This document shows, piece after piece, positions 1 through 7,437 of a stretch of 20,594 nucleotides of DNA. A program made the position numbers and the translations under genes. The stretch lies in assembly GCA_041688215.1 (NCBI GenBank), contig JBDNIO010000028.1, forward strand, positions 1-20,594, read 5' to 3'. How positions within the stretch are numbered: position 1 is the first letter of the stretch; every line of letters begins with the position of its first letter. This DNA comes from JBDNIO01 sp041688215. Lineage in GTDB: Bacteria; Pseudomonadota; Gammaproteobacteria; Nevskiales; Salinisphaeraceae. The notes below the pieces were generated by a model, which worked only from the letters and a program-made list of their open reading frames with translations, was not told where the DNA came from and searched no databases.

Positions 1-1
1 A

Positions 2-796
2 TCGGCTGACATCATCCTCCTTTTGGTGAGCTCAGATTTCCTGAATTCGGACTATTGCTATGACATCGAGATGACACGCGCGATGGAACGCCACGAACAT
101 GGCGATGCCCGTGTGATCCCCGTTATCCTGCGGCCTTGTGATTGGCAGGGCGCGCCATTTGGTAAGTTGAAAGCCATTCCAACCGATGGCAAACCGGTTA
201 CAAAACATCAGACTCTGGACGATGCATTCCTTGATATCGTTCGTGCCATTCGGAATGTCGCTCAACAACTGAGGCCAGCATCGACGGTCATGGAGCACGC
301 TGAATCTACACCTATTGAAGGCGCCCAGGCGCCTTCGCTCAACCAGCGGGCTCGATCCAGCAATCTCAGGGTTCGCCAGGAGTTTGCCGACCGGCAGCGG
401 CACAAGTTTCTCGATGAAGCGTTTGAGTTCATTGCACAATACTTTGAGGGCTCACTCGCGGAACTTGAAGCGCGAAACGCTGACGTTGAAACCAGTTTCA
501 AGCGGGTCGATGCGAATCGCTTCGAAGCGGCTGTCTACATGGGTGGACGAGAGCGCAGCCGGTGTGGAATTTGGCTGGGAGATGGTACCTCTATATCTAA
601 AGGAATCCTGTTTTCCCATAGCGGATTGGGTGGCGGGAACAGTTACAATGAATCATTGTCCATCGAAGATGATGGTTTTTCACTATTTCTGAAACCGATG
701 GGAATGGCCCGGATGGGGCAAGGTGGTGACAAACTGCTCACAGCCGAGGGAGCAGCAGAGTTCTACTGGGAACTGTTTATTGATCGGCTGCAATAA
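2..796 (+). CDS. TIR-domain protein, 5' end outside the window
   Basis: The reading frame is open from base 2, so this is the 3' part of a gene; a TTG at 23 is only an internal codon. The first ~85 residues are the C-terminal half of a TIR_2-type domain: a hydrophobic strand ending in LLLVSSDF, then SDYCYDIE, whose Glu sits where the catalytic Glu of NADase TIR domains lies, then VIPVILRPCDW and FGKLKAIP. A variable linker (about residues 85-115) leads to a ~140-residue C-terminal domain with an acidic/helical start (FLDEAFEFIAQYFEGSLAELEARN) and a beta-rich second half (WLGDG, SIEDDGFSLFLKPMGMA). Bacterial TIR proteins commonly degrade NAD+ in anti-phage defence; that role is inference here. 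I cannot name the C-terminal domain; it may sense or oligomerise. It converges with hipA. Confidence 0.85.
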   Translation, partial: SADIILLLVSSDFLNSDYCYDIEMTRAMERHEHGDARVIPVILRPCDWQGAPFGKLKAIPTDGKPVTKHQTLDDAFLDIVRAIRNVAQQLRPASTVMEHAESTPIEGAQAPSLNQRARSSNLRVRQEFADRQRHKFLDEAFEFIAQYFEGSLAELEARNADVETSFKRVDANRFEAAVYMGGRERSRCGIWLGDGTSISKGILFSHSGLGGGNSYNESLSIEDDGFSLFLKPMGMARMGQGGDKLLTAEGAAEFYWELFIDRLQ

Positions 797-910
797 CGCA
801 ATCAGCGATATTCCGCCCGGCGTTGACGGGAAGGGTAGGCAGATTACCGACCGCAACGACCTTCTTTCAATTCGCCTGAGATTTCATCATCCTTCACTCC
901 TTCCCTGACC

Positions 911-2167
911 TTAAGGAATAGAAAGCGCCGCCCTCAGGTCCTCATGCTCAAAGGCTGATGCCATGCGATCAATCTCGGCTCGCGTAAGACTTAGTTGCGC
1001 CGCCTCTTCACGCCACGTTGCCACTGCCTGCCCGACTTCGGCTGCGATCGCACGGGCCTTGCCTTCGTCCCATTCGAAATACCCAATGACGCTCATCGCC
1101 AAACCCAGCGAAGCCGAACCGTCGTCGAGATCAATGGCTGTCGTCAGAATACGTGGCTTGATATCGGTGGGGACTGGATTGAGATCATAGGCAGGCGCCA
1201 ACCGCCAGCCGTACGGGCCGGTATAGAGGAAAGCGTGATTACGCAGGTGGTCATCCGTGTTGGAAATCAGAATATTGAAGACGATGCGCCGCCACAGCTC
1301 GTGCATATCCTGTTTCGGGCTGGCGCCAACCCGGCGCAGCGCGTCGACAAATTCCAGATAGCTGCGCGACTCGTTATCGCTGGCGCCAAGCATGCTCATG
1401 GCCGAAAGAAACGGAATACGCTGACCTTGTATACGATCGAACCGGCGCAGCAACAGCACCGGTTTTTGCATGACCCGTTCGATCCGCCACTCGGGTACGG
1501 GGATACCGGCCTTCGCGGCAAGGCGGAGCGCAACCGCCTCCCACAGAACCGTATTGATCTCATCATCCTTGTGGGGAAACTTGGCAATGGCGAGATGCCC
1601 GTCCCGGTCCCGAACAGATGCCTTGGGACGTGCGCCACCCAATGATGAGCCGGGCGCCAACAGCAGGCGCAGATCATCAAAGCTATCTGTGTCACCCACG
1701 ACATGCTCCGCCGCCGACAACAATAGAGGCAGATCGATCAGGGGTGGTATGCGAGCGGCTTCATGTTCGGCAAGAAACGGTCCGCCCTCCTCACTGGCAA
1801 AGCGCAGGGCGCCTTGTCGTGCTTCATCATCGACCATGAGCAGATAATCAATTTCCATCAAGGTGCGCGGCGTCTCGCCGGCGCGCTCTGCCCGTCGCCG
1901 TTCTGCCCGTCGCATCAGAACCCGTCCCCATCGGTCGGGGGCAGAGTCACCGATGGTACCGAACAGGGGTTTACCTGAAGGTGTGTGAAAGGGACCAGGC
2001 CCAAGTGTCAGCGCCGGTTCCAGGGAGAAACGATCTGCATACTCAAGCCAGTCCGGATGATATTCGAACGTGGCGCTTTCCCTACCCTTGCGCACGCGCG
2101 CCAATAGTCGCTCGGCCAGATGCGGCGTACCGGCAATATCCACGTAGACCAGCACTTCTGTTTCCAT
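911..2167 (-). CDS. hipA: HipA-family serine/threonine kinase toxin
   Basis: HipA toxins are protein kinases that, in E. coli, phosphorylate glutamyl-tRNA synthetase and slow growth. At 418 residues it has near-family length and the family order. An N-terminal HipA_N-like part (about 5-115) includes GDSAPDRWG. The Gly-rich P-loop/activation segment SSLGGARPKAS (about 174-185) carries serines where HipA autophosphorylates, and a Lys in IAKFPHKDDE follows. The catalytic loop is NTDDHLRNHAF (about 303-313), and the Mg-binding motif is AYDLNP (about 326-331). All key residues appear intact. I chose ATG 2167, which overlaps the hipB stop as TGATG; a GTG one codon upstream (2170) is also possible. 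It lies downstream of its antitoxin as in E. coli hipBA. The natural substrate cannot be inferred. Confidence 0.92.
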   Translation of the reverse strand: METEVLVYVDIAGTPHLAERLLARVRKGRESATFEYHPDWLEYADRFSLEPALTLGPGPFHTPSGKPLFGTIGDSAPDRWGRVLMRRAERRRAERAGETPRTLMEIDYLLMVDDEARQGALRFASEEGGPFLAEHEAARIPPLIDLPLLLSAAEHVVGDTDSFDDLRLLLAPGSSLGGARPKASVRDRDGHLAIAKFPHKDDEINTVLWEAVALRLAAKAGIPVPEWRIERVMQKPVLLLRRFDRIQGQRIPFLSAMSMLGASDNESRSYLEFVDALRRVGASPKQDMHELWRRIVFNILISNTDDHLRNHAFLYTGPYGWRLAPAYDLNPVPTDIKPRILTTAIDLDDGSASLGLAMSVIGYFEWDEGKARAIAAEVGQAVATWREEAAQLSLTRAEIDRMASAFEHEDLRAALSIP

Positions 2168-2511
2168 CACGCTTTACTCTTCTGTCCAGACTGGGACGGC
2201 CTACGGATGCGTTGCGGCAAGCGCTCCTCGTCGAGCTCAAGACCCACCGTATCTGTCCTGGCATCAGCGAGATCACCCAACCGCTCAGCCATTCCCAGCA
2301 CGAAGAGCACATTGGCGTAGTTACCCAGCGAAACGCCGGATTCGCCCTTTTCTATCTTGTTCAGGGTTGTCCGACTGATAGAGGCCCGTTCGGCCATGAC
2401 AGCCGTTGAAATACGCCGTCTGAGCCGGGCATCACGGATATCCTGTCCAAGCTTACGCACCGCCCGCCTGACCGGAATCGGCACCATCAAGTCTAATTGG
2501 GTTTTGCTCAT
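2167..2511 (-). CDS. hipB: HipB-like XRE antitoxin/repressor
   Basis: This 114-residue helix-turn-helix protein is expected to bind and neutralise HipA and repress the operon. An N-terminal stretch with LDLMVPIPVRRAV precedes an XRE/Cro-C1 HTH: KLGQDIRDARLRRRIS, then AERASISRTTLNKIEKGESGVS and LGNYANVLFVLG. The tail is charged (LELDEERLPQRIRR) and basic at the end, SQKSKA. I chose ATG 2511 rather than upstream in-frame codons because homology-like sequence begins there and because the AT-rich promoter with an inverted repeat lies immediately upstream. The ribosome site is weak (GGA about 6 bases upstream). The stop overlaps the hipA start by one base, consistent with translational coupling. 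Confidence 0.88.
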   Translation of the reverse strand: MSKTQLDLMVPIPVRRAVRKLGQDIRDARLRRRISTAVMAERASISRTTLNKIEKGESGVSLGNYANVLFVLGMAERLGDLADARTDTVGLELDEERLPQRIRRPSQSGQKSKA

Positions 2512-2528
2512 GTTTCGTCCATCTTTAT

Positions 2529-2563
2529 GGTCACTATTATATTTAGCGTATATAATAATGGAC
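2529..2563 (-). promoter_or_regulatory. hipBA promoter with imperfect operator palindrome
   Basis: Reading on the - strand, a perfect -10 hexamer TATAAT (+ coordinates about 2534-2539) lies some 25 bases before the hipB start. No good -35 is seen. The hexamer is embedded in an imperfect inverted repeat: arms of 13 bases (matching at 10 of 13 positions, inner part TATTATA/TATAATA) flank a 9-base spacer TACGCTAAA. This AT-rich palindrome covering the -10 is a reasonable HipB operator. That function is inference; the E. coli HipB operator core TATCC-N8-GGATA is not present. Confidence 0.5.
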
Positions 2564-2684
2564 GTTATATCAATATTTACTAAGGATGTGCGACGTGGAT
2601 CAATGGAACCCGGGATCAGCATGGTGGCAAGGGGTCAGGGTCTTACGGAGCAGAATCGACACCCGGACTTGCTTTAGACAACCC

Positions 2685-4319
2685 TCACTCCCACTCTATG
2701 GTCGCGGGCGGTTTCCCGGAAATGTCATACACAACGCGTGAAATGCCATCGACTTCGTTGATGATGCGCCGCGATACCTGATCCAGGAATTCGTAGGGCA
2801 GATGCGCCCAGCACGCGGTCATGAAATCGATGGTTTCCACCGCGCGCAGGGCGATCACATGTTCGTAGCGGCGGCCGTCGCCCATGACGCCGACCGAGGA
2901 CACTGGCAGGTAGACGGCGAAAGCCTGGCTCACCGCGTCATATAAATCGTGTGTGCGCAGTTCTTCGATGAAAATGGCATCGGCGGCGCGCAGTTTGTCT
3001 GCGTAGGTTTTTTTGACCTCGCCCAGGATACGCACGCCCAGGCCCGGGCCGGGAAACGGATGGCGCATGATCATGTCGCGCGGCAGGCCAAGCTCCAGTC
3101 CAAGCGTGCGCACTTCGTCCTTGAACAGTTCGCGCAGCGGCTCGACCAGTTGCATTTTCATGTTTTCAGGCAGCCCGCCCACGTTGTGATGCGACTTGAT
3201 GACATGCGCCTTACCCGTAGCAGCGCCCGCGGATTCGATTACGTCCGGGTAAATCGTGCCCTGCGCAAGCCATTGAATATTATCGAGTTCACCGGCCTTT
3301 TCGTCGAAGACCTCGATGAAGCTGTTACCAATAACCTTGCGCTTGGCCTCGGGGTCCGTTACCCCGGCCAGCGCGTCCAGAAAACGCGCTTCGGCGTCCG
3401 CGCGAATCACATTAACGCCCATGTGTTCTGCGAAGGTGGCCATGACCTGGTCGCCTTCATTCAGGCGCAGCAGGCCGTTGTCTACAAAAACGCAAACCAG
3501 TTGCTCGCCGATGGCTTCGTGCAGCAGCGCCGCAACCACTGAAGAGTCGACCCCACCCGACAGGCCAAGCAATACGCGGTCGTTACCGACCTGCGCACGC
3601 ACCCGGTCGATCAGATTGGCGATGATGTCGGCCGAACGCCATAGCCCCTGGCAGCCGCAAATTTCACGCGCAAAACGTTCCAGAATGCGCTTGCCTTGGG
3701 TGGTGTGGGTGACTTCGGGGTGGAATTGCAGGCCGTAGTAGTTACGCGCCTCGTCGGCCATACCGGCCAGCGGCGCGCCGTCGGTTGCAGCAATCACTTT
3801 GAAGCCATCGGGTAACTGCTTGACGCGATCACCGTGGCTCATCCACACGTCGAGCAGGCCGTGACCTTCGTCGTTGACGTGGTCCTGGATGTCGGTCAAT
3901 AGCTTGGAATGGCCGCGCGCCCGAACCCGGGCGAAACCGAACTCACGGTGGTTTGAAGTTTCGACCTCGCCGCCTAACTGCGCCGCCATGGTCTGCATGC
4001 CGTAACACACGCCCAGCACCGGCACGCCCATATCGAACACGGCTTGCGGCGCCTTGGGGCCGTTTTCCACGGTAACCGACTCCGGCCCACCGGACAGGAT
4101 TACCCCTTGCGGTGCGAACTCCCGGATGGCGGACTCAGGCGCATCCCAGGCATAAATTTCGCAGTAAACGCCGACTTCGCGCACCCGCCGCGCAATAAGC
4201 TGGGTGTACTGTGAACCGAAGTCCAGGATCAGGATTTTTTCGCTATGAATATCCGTAAGGCGTGAGGCGTGAGGCGTGAGGCGGTTGCCCACGCTAGTTG
4301 TTTCATCTTCCCGCCTCAC
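2685..4319 (-). CDS. guaA: GMP synthase (glutamine-hydrolysing)
   Basis: GuaA converts XMP to GMP using ATP and glutamine. A class I glutamine amidotransferase domain starts at ILILDFGSQYTQ, with nucleophile Cys105 in GVCYGMQT and the His/Glu pair in GLQFHPEVTH. The ATP-pyrophosphatase domain has LSGGVDSSV. The dimerisation domain ends ...SGKPPATIEWE. From the Thr before DIHSEKIL the length is 523, like E. coli GuaA (525). The start is odd: homology implies MTDIHSEKIL, but the codon in the Met position is CTT, part of a heptad repeat. The nearest in-frame starts are GTG 4319, behind AGAGGAG at 6-base spacing, and GTG 4292 with no ribosome site nearby. I chose GTG 4319, giving 544 residues with a 21-residue extension including RLTPHASRLT. 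It follows guaB by 28 bases. Confidence 0.97.
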   Translation of the reverse strand: MRREDETTSVGNRLTPHASRLTDIHSEKILILDFGSQYTQLIARRVREVGVYCEIYAWDAPESAIREFAPQGVILSGGPESVTVENGPKAPQAVFDMGVPVLGVCYGMQTMAAQLGGEVETSNHREFGFARVRARGHSKLLTDIQDHVNDEGHGLLDVWMSHGDRVKQLPDGFKVIAATDGAPLAGMADEARNYYGLQFHPEVTHTTQGKRILERFAREICGCQGLWRSADIIANLIDRVRAQVGNDRVLLGLSGGVDSSVVAALLHEAIGEQLVCVFVDNGLLRLNEGDQVMATFAEHMGVNVIRADAEARFLDALAGVTDPEAKRKVIGNSFIEVFDEKAGELDNIQWLAQGTIYPDVIESAGAATGKAHVIKSHHNVGGLPENMKMQLVEPLRELFKDEVRTLGLELGLPRDMIMRHPFPGPGLGVRILGEVKKTYADKLRAADAIFIEELRTHDLYDAVSQAFAVYLPVSSVGVMGDGRRYEHVIALRAVETIDFMTACWAHLPYEFLDQVSRRIINEVDGISRVVYDISGKPPATIEWE

Positions 4320-4341
4320 GCCTTACTCCTCTCGCCTCACG
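4254..4341. repeat. Heptanucleotide repeat element in inverted arrangement
   Basis: On the + strand, CGTAAGG (4254-4260) is followed by three exact CGTGAGG units (4261-4281). After a ~30-base spacer come inverted units CCTCACG (4314-4320), CCTTACT, CCTCTCG and CCTCACG (4335-4341). The two arms can pair over about 16 bases (GTAAGGCGTGAGGCGG type), so a transcript could fold into a long hairpin. The element fills nearly the whole guaB-guaA gap and supplies the apparent start codon, ribosome-binding site and first ~21 codons of guaA. I see no other copy in the window. Confidence 0.85.
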
Positions 4342-4356
4342 TTGACGCTAGTCAAC
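4341..4356. repeat. Short perfect palindrome over the guaB stop codon
   Basis: GTTGAC-GCTA-GTCAAC is a perfect 6-base inverted repeat with a 4-base loop, spanning the last guaB codons and its TAG stop. It has no U-tract on the - strand, so it is not a convincing intrinsic terminator. It abuts the heptad repeat element and may be incidental, or part of that element's insertion boundary. Confidence 0.4.
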
Positions 4357-5814
4357 ATGATAATTCGGCGCTTCCTTGACTATGGACACATCATGAACAT
4401 GCGATTCTTTCATCCCCGCGCCGGTGATTTGCACGAATACGGGCTCGGTGCGCATGGCGTCGATATTCCTGCAGCCGGTATAGCCCATCGAGGCACGCAG
4501 GCCGCCTACCAGCTGATGCACAATGGCGGACAACGGGCCTTTATAGGGCACGCGGCCCTCGATGCCCTCAGGCACCAGTTTGCGGATTTCCTCGCTCGGG
4601 TCCTGAAAATAGCGATCTGCCGAGCCCTGCGCGCCGCCCATGGCGCCCAGAGACCCCATGCCGCGGTAGGACTTGTAGGAGCGACCCTGGTAGAGCTCGA
4701 TTTCGCCTGGCGCTTCTTCGGTGCCAGCAAACATGCCGCCCAGCATGATGGCGCTGGCGCCGGCGGCAATGGCTTTGGCCACGTCGCCGGAATAACGAAT
4801 GCCGCCGTCGGAAATTAATGGAATATCTCGCTTCGCCAGCGCCGCGGCTACATTCGCGACCGCGGTGATCTGGGGCACACCGATGCCGGCAACGATGCGG
4901 GTGGTGCAAATGGAGCCGGGGCCAATGCCGACCTTTATCGCATCCGCCCCCGCATCCGCCAATGCAATCGCGCCGGCGGCCGTGCCGACATTACCGCCGA
5001 TGACTGGCAGGTCCGAAAAACGTTTTTTCAGCGCGCGTATACGTTCCAGCACTCCGAGCGAGTGGCCGTGCGCGGTATCCACCACGATAACGTCTACGCC
5101 GGCAGCGACCAGCGCGGCCACACGCTCTTCGGTGTCCGGCGCGGTGCCGACCGCAGCGCCTACGCGCAGGCTACCGCTGTCGTCCTTGCAGGCATTGGGA
5201 AAATCGCTGGATTTCTGGATGTCCTTGACAGTAATCATGCCGCGCAGGCGGAAATCCTTGCTGACAACCAGTACTTTTTCGATACGGTACTTGTGCAACA
5301 ACTGCAGCACTTCTTCCTTGCTGGCGCCCTCACGCACAGTCACGAGCCGGTCTTTTGGCGTCATTACCGAGGTAACAGGCGCGTCGTAATGCGTTTCAAA
5401 ACGCAGATCGCGGCTGGTAACAATGCCGACGGGCTGGTCGCCGTCCACCACCGGCACACCGGATATATGCCGGGCGCGGGTGAGCTCGATCACCTCGCGT
5501 ATGGTGGCGTTGGGGCCCACGGTAATGGGGTCGGAAATTACCCCGGATTCGAACTTCTTTACCGAGCGCACATGCGCGGCCTGGGCTTCTGGGGTCATGC
5601 TTTTATGCACAATCCCCATGCCGCCCTCCTGCGCCAGGGCAATGGCCAGCCGGGCTTCGGTTACGGTGTCCATGGCCGAAGAAATCAAAGGAATATTCAG
5701 GCTAATGTCGCGCGTTAAACGCGTGGACAGGTCAACATCGGTAGGCAGCACCTCGGAATAGGCAGGCTGCAACAGGACGTCGTCAAAAGTAAGGGCTTGC
5801 TCGCTGATTCGCAT
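4348..5814 (-). CDS. guaB: Inosine-5'-monophosphate dehydrogenase
   Basis: GuaB oxidises IMP to XMP with NAD+, the rate-limiting step to GMP. At 488 residues it matches the usual bacterial length. The N-terminal motif LTFDDVLLQPAYSEVLP is followed by the barrel segment SSAMDTVTEARLAIALAQEGGMG. Two CBS domains (about 93-205; ISGVPVVD and IEKVLVV) are inserted into the barrel. The catalytic loop GIGPGSICTTR carries Cys303, and the barrel continues with ISDGGIRYSGD and the flap YRGMGSLGAM. It starts at ATG 5814 behind a weak site (GAGCAG). It is the first gene of a guaBA pair and is divergent from xseA, the enteric arrangement. Confidence 0.98.
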   Translation of the reverse strand: MRISEQALTFDDVLLQPAYSEVLPTDVDLSTRLTRDISLNIPLISSAMDTVTEARLAIALAQEGGMGIVHKSMTPEAQAAHVRSVKKFESGVISDPITVGPNATIREVIELTRARHISGVPVVDGDQPVGIVTSRDLRFETHYDAPVTSVMTPKDRLVTVREGASKEEVLQLLHKYRIEKVLVVSKDFRLRGMITVKDIQKSSDFPNACKDDSGSLRVGAAVGTAPDTEERVAALVAAGVDVIVVDTAHGHSLGVLERIRALKKRFSDLPVIGGNVGTAAGAIALADAGADAIKVGIGPGSICTTRIVAGIGVPQITAVANVAAALAKRDIPLISDGGIRYSGDVAKAIAAGASAIMLGGMFAGTEEAPGEIELYQGRSYKSYRGMGSLGAMGGAQGSADRYFQDPSEEIRKLVPEGIEGRVPYKGPLSAIVHQLVGGLRASMGYTGCRNIDAMRTEPVFVQITGAGMKESHVHDVSIVKEAPNYHVD

Positions 5815-5871
5815 GGCTGCTCGTTCGCGCTGGCCGGGGTCGCCCGGTTATCGGGTGGCTTGGAGCGCGTT

Positions 5872-5877
5872 ATTATA
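5872..5877 (-). promoter_or_regulatory. Possible guaB -10 element
   Basis: On the - strand a perfect TATAAT lies about 57 bases before the guaB start, giving a leader of roughly 50 bases. The hexamer at 17-base spacing is CTGCTG, a poor -35, so the call rests on the -10 and its placement in the divergent guaB/xseA gap. I see no clear PurR-type operator. Confidence 0.35.
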
Positions 5878-5966
5878 AAGGAACTCGCAACCGACAGCAG
5901 TTTGCCAAAACTCCGGCCCGACAAATTCGCTGAACACAGCAGCAACAAACCCTGTATAAACGCCGT

Positions 5967-7346
5967 ATGACTGACACACACACGACGACTGAGCCGGTGC
6001 GCACGGTGTATTCGGTGTCTGAACTGAACACCGCGGTGCGCGAATTGCTGGAGCACAGCTTCCCGCTGCTATGGGTTGAAGGCGAGATTTCCAACCTCGC
6101 CAAGCCCCGTTCCGGGCACTGGTATTTCAGCCTGAAAGACGCAAATTCGCAAGTCCGCTGCGCGATGTTCCGCAACCGCAATCAGCTCCTGCGCTTCAAA
6201 CCAGAGGACGGCATGCAGGTGATGGTCCGCGCGAAGGTCGGCCTGTATCCGGCGCGTGGTGATTACCAGATGATCGTCGAACACATGGAAGCAGCCGGCG
6301 CCGGTGCCTTGCAGCGGGCGTTTGAGCAGCTCAAGGCAAAATTATCGGCCGAAGGCCTGTTCGACGAACAGCTCAAACGCCCGCTGCCCGCCATACCACG
6401 ACGCATTGGCGTAATTACCTCCGCAACCGGCGCGGCGTTACATGACGTGCTTAGCGTACTGCGGCGTCGTTTTCCCATGGGCCGCGTACTTTTACACCCC
6501 GTAGCCGTGCAGGGTGCTGCTGCAGCACCAGCCATTTGTCAGGCCCTGGAAACCGCGGGCCGGCGCAAAGAATGCGATGTACTGCTGCTGGTGCGCGGCG
6601 GCGGTTCGCTGGAAGATTTGTGGACGTTTAACGAAGAAGCCGTGGCCCGCGCGATTCGCGCCTGCCCCATTCCGGTGGTATCAGGCGTGGGTCACGAAGT
6701 TGATACCAGCATCAGCGACTATGCTGCGGATTTACGTGCGCCCACACCCACCGCCGCGGCGGAGCTGGTATGCCCTGATCAGCAGACATGGGCGGCGCAA
6801 CTGAGCGAGCACCAGCGCAGATTGGCGTATCGCCTCGGGCAGCGGATCGACGCTGCGCATGCTGATGTGACCGGTCTAAATCAACGCCTGCAGCGCCTGC
6901 ACCCGGAACGCCGTCTGCAGGAGCGCATGCAACGGCTGGATGAACTGGATCAGCGGCTGCGGCGTAATCTGGCCTGGAGACAGGAACAGCAGCGCAACCG
7001 CCTGCAGCACGCCCGCACCCGCCTGAAAGCCGCCGGACCACAGGCCCTGATAGAGAATAAAGCAAGTAGAATCGAGCACTTGCATTCGCGGCTTGGCAAT
7101 GCAACGCAGCGTTATTTAGCCCGGTGCAGCAGCCGCTGGCGCGTAGCCGGGGGCAGCCTGAACGCAGTCAGTCCGCTGAATACACTGGAGCGCGGCTACG
7201 CCATTGTCACTAATTGCGACAATAAAGTAATAACCCGCGCTAAGGACTTGTCCACAGGCGAGAATTTGCATATTACCCTGCGGCGCGGCCGGGTGGATTG
7301 CGAGGTTGTGCAAACTCATACACAATCCGCACACAGTCAGGATTAA
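5967..7346 (+). CDS. xseA: Exodeoxyribonuclease VII large subunit
   Basis: XseA with XseB forms ExoVII, which degrades single-stranded DNA from both ends. It is 459 residues, the normal size. The OB-fold N-terminus has LWVEGEISNL, SGHWYFSLKD and QVRCAMFRN. The catalytic core has RIGVITSATGAALHD (Asp160), LVRGGGSLEDLW and VSGVGHEVDTSISDYAADLRAPTPTAAAE. A long Arg/Gln/Leu-rich coiled coil (about 270-390) follows, and the C-terminal LERGYAIVT motif binds XseB. No xseB is seen here. The start ATG 5967 has no recognisable Shine-Dalgarno sequence; TATAAA at 5955-5960 would place transcription initiation at about the ATG, so leaderless translation is possible. It is divergent from guaB. Confidence 0.97.
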   Translation: MTDTHTTTEPVRTVYSVSELNTAVRELLEHSFPLLWVEGEISNLAKPRSGHWYFSLKDANSQVRCAMFRNRNQLLRFKPEDGMQVMVRAKVGLYPARGDYQMIVEHMEAAGAGALQRAFEQLKAKLSAEGLFDEQLKRPLPAIPRRIGVITSATGAALHDVLSVLRRRFPMGRVLLHPVAVQGAAAAPAICQALETAGRRKECDVLLLVRGGGSLEDLWTFNEEAVARAIRACPIPVVSGVGHEVDTSISDYAADLRAPTPTAAAELVCPDQQTWAAQLSEHQRRLAYRLGQRIDAAHADVTGLNQRLQRLHPERRLQERMQRLDELDQRLRRNLAWRQEQQRNRLQHARTRLKAAGPQALIENKASRIEHLHSRLGNATQRYLARCSSRWRVAGGSLNAVSPLNTLERGYAIVTNCDNKVITRAKDLSTGENLHITLRRGRVDCEVVQTHTQSAHSQD

Positions 7347-7356
7347 CCGCCCCCAC

Positions 7357-7362
7357 TATAAT
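7357..7362 (+). promoter_or_regulatory. Possible -10 element for the lipoprotein gene
   Basis: TATAAT lies 75 bases before the lipoprotein start, in the gap after the xseA stop. The region 17 bases upstream does not resemble TTGACA, so this is a weak call made from the -10 and its position alone. I see no intrinsic terminator for xseA in the same gap. Confidence 0.3.
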
Positions 7363-7437
7363 GCTATAGGTTAACTTGCCGATACCCAAAAAACCCAGAC
7401 CAGGAACGTACAGCCACCGTTTGCGAGGATGCAACAC

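Noticed and set aside
995..1645. 216-codon open frame on the + strand opposite hipA
   Set aside because: It lies wholly inside hipA, has no recognisable domain, and follows from GC-rich codon use on the opposite strand.
2949..3542. 197-codon open frame on the + strand opposite guaA
   Set aside because: It is antisense to a conserved gene, with biased composition and no start signals or family likeness.
4341..4356. Intrinsic terminator at the guaB stop
   Set aside because: The palindrome is perfect but short, AT/GC-mixed and has no U-tract; guaA follows in the same direction.
5062..5718. 218-codon open frame on the + strand opposite guaB
   Set aside because: A shadow of the guaB coding frame, with His/Gly-rich content and no plausible protein features.
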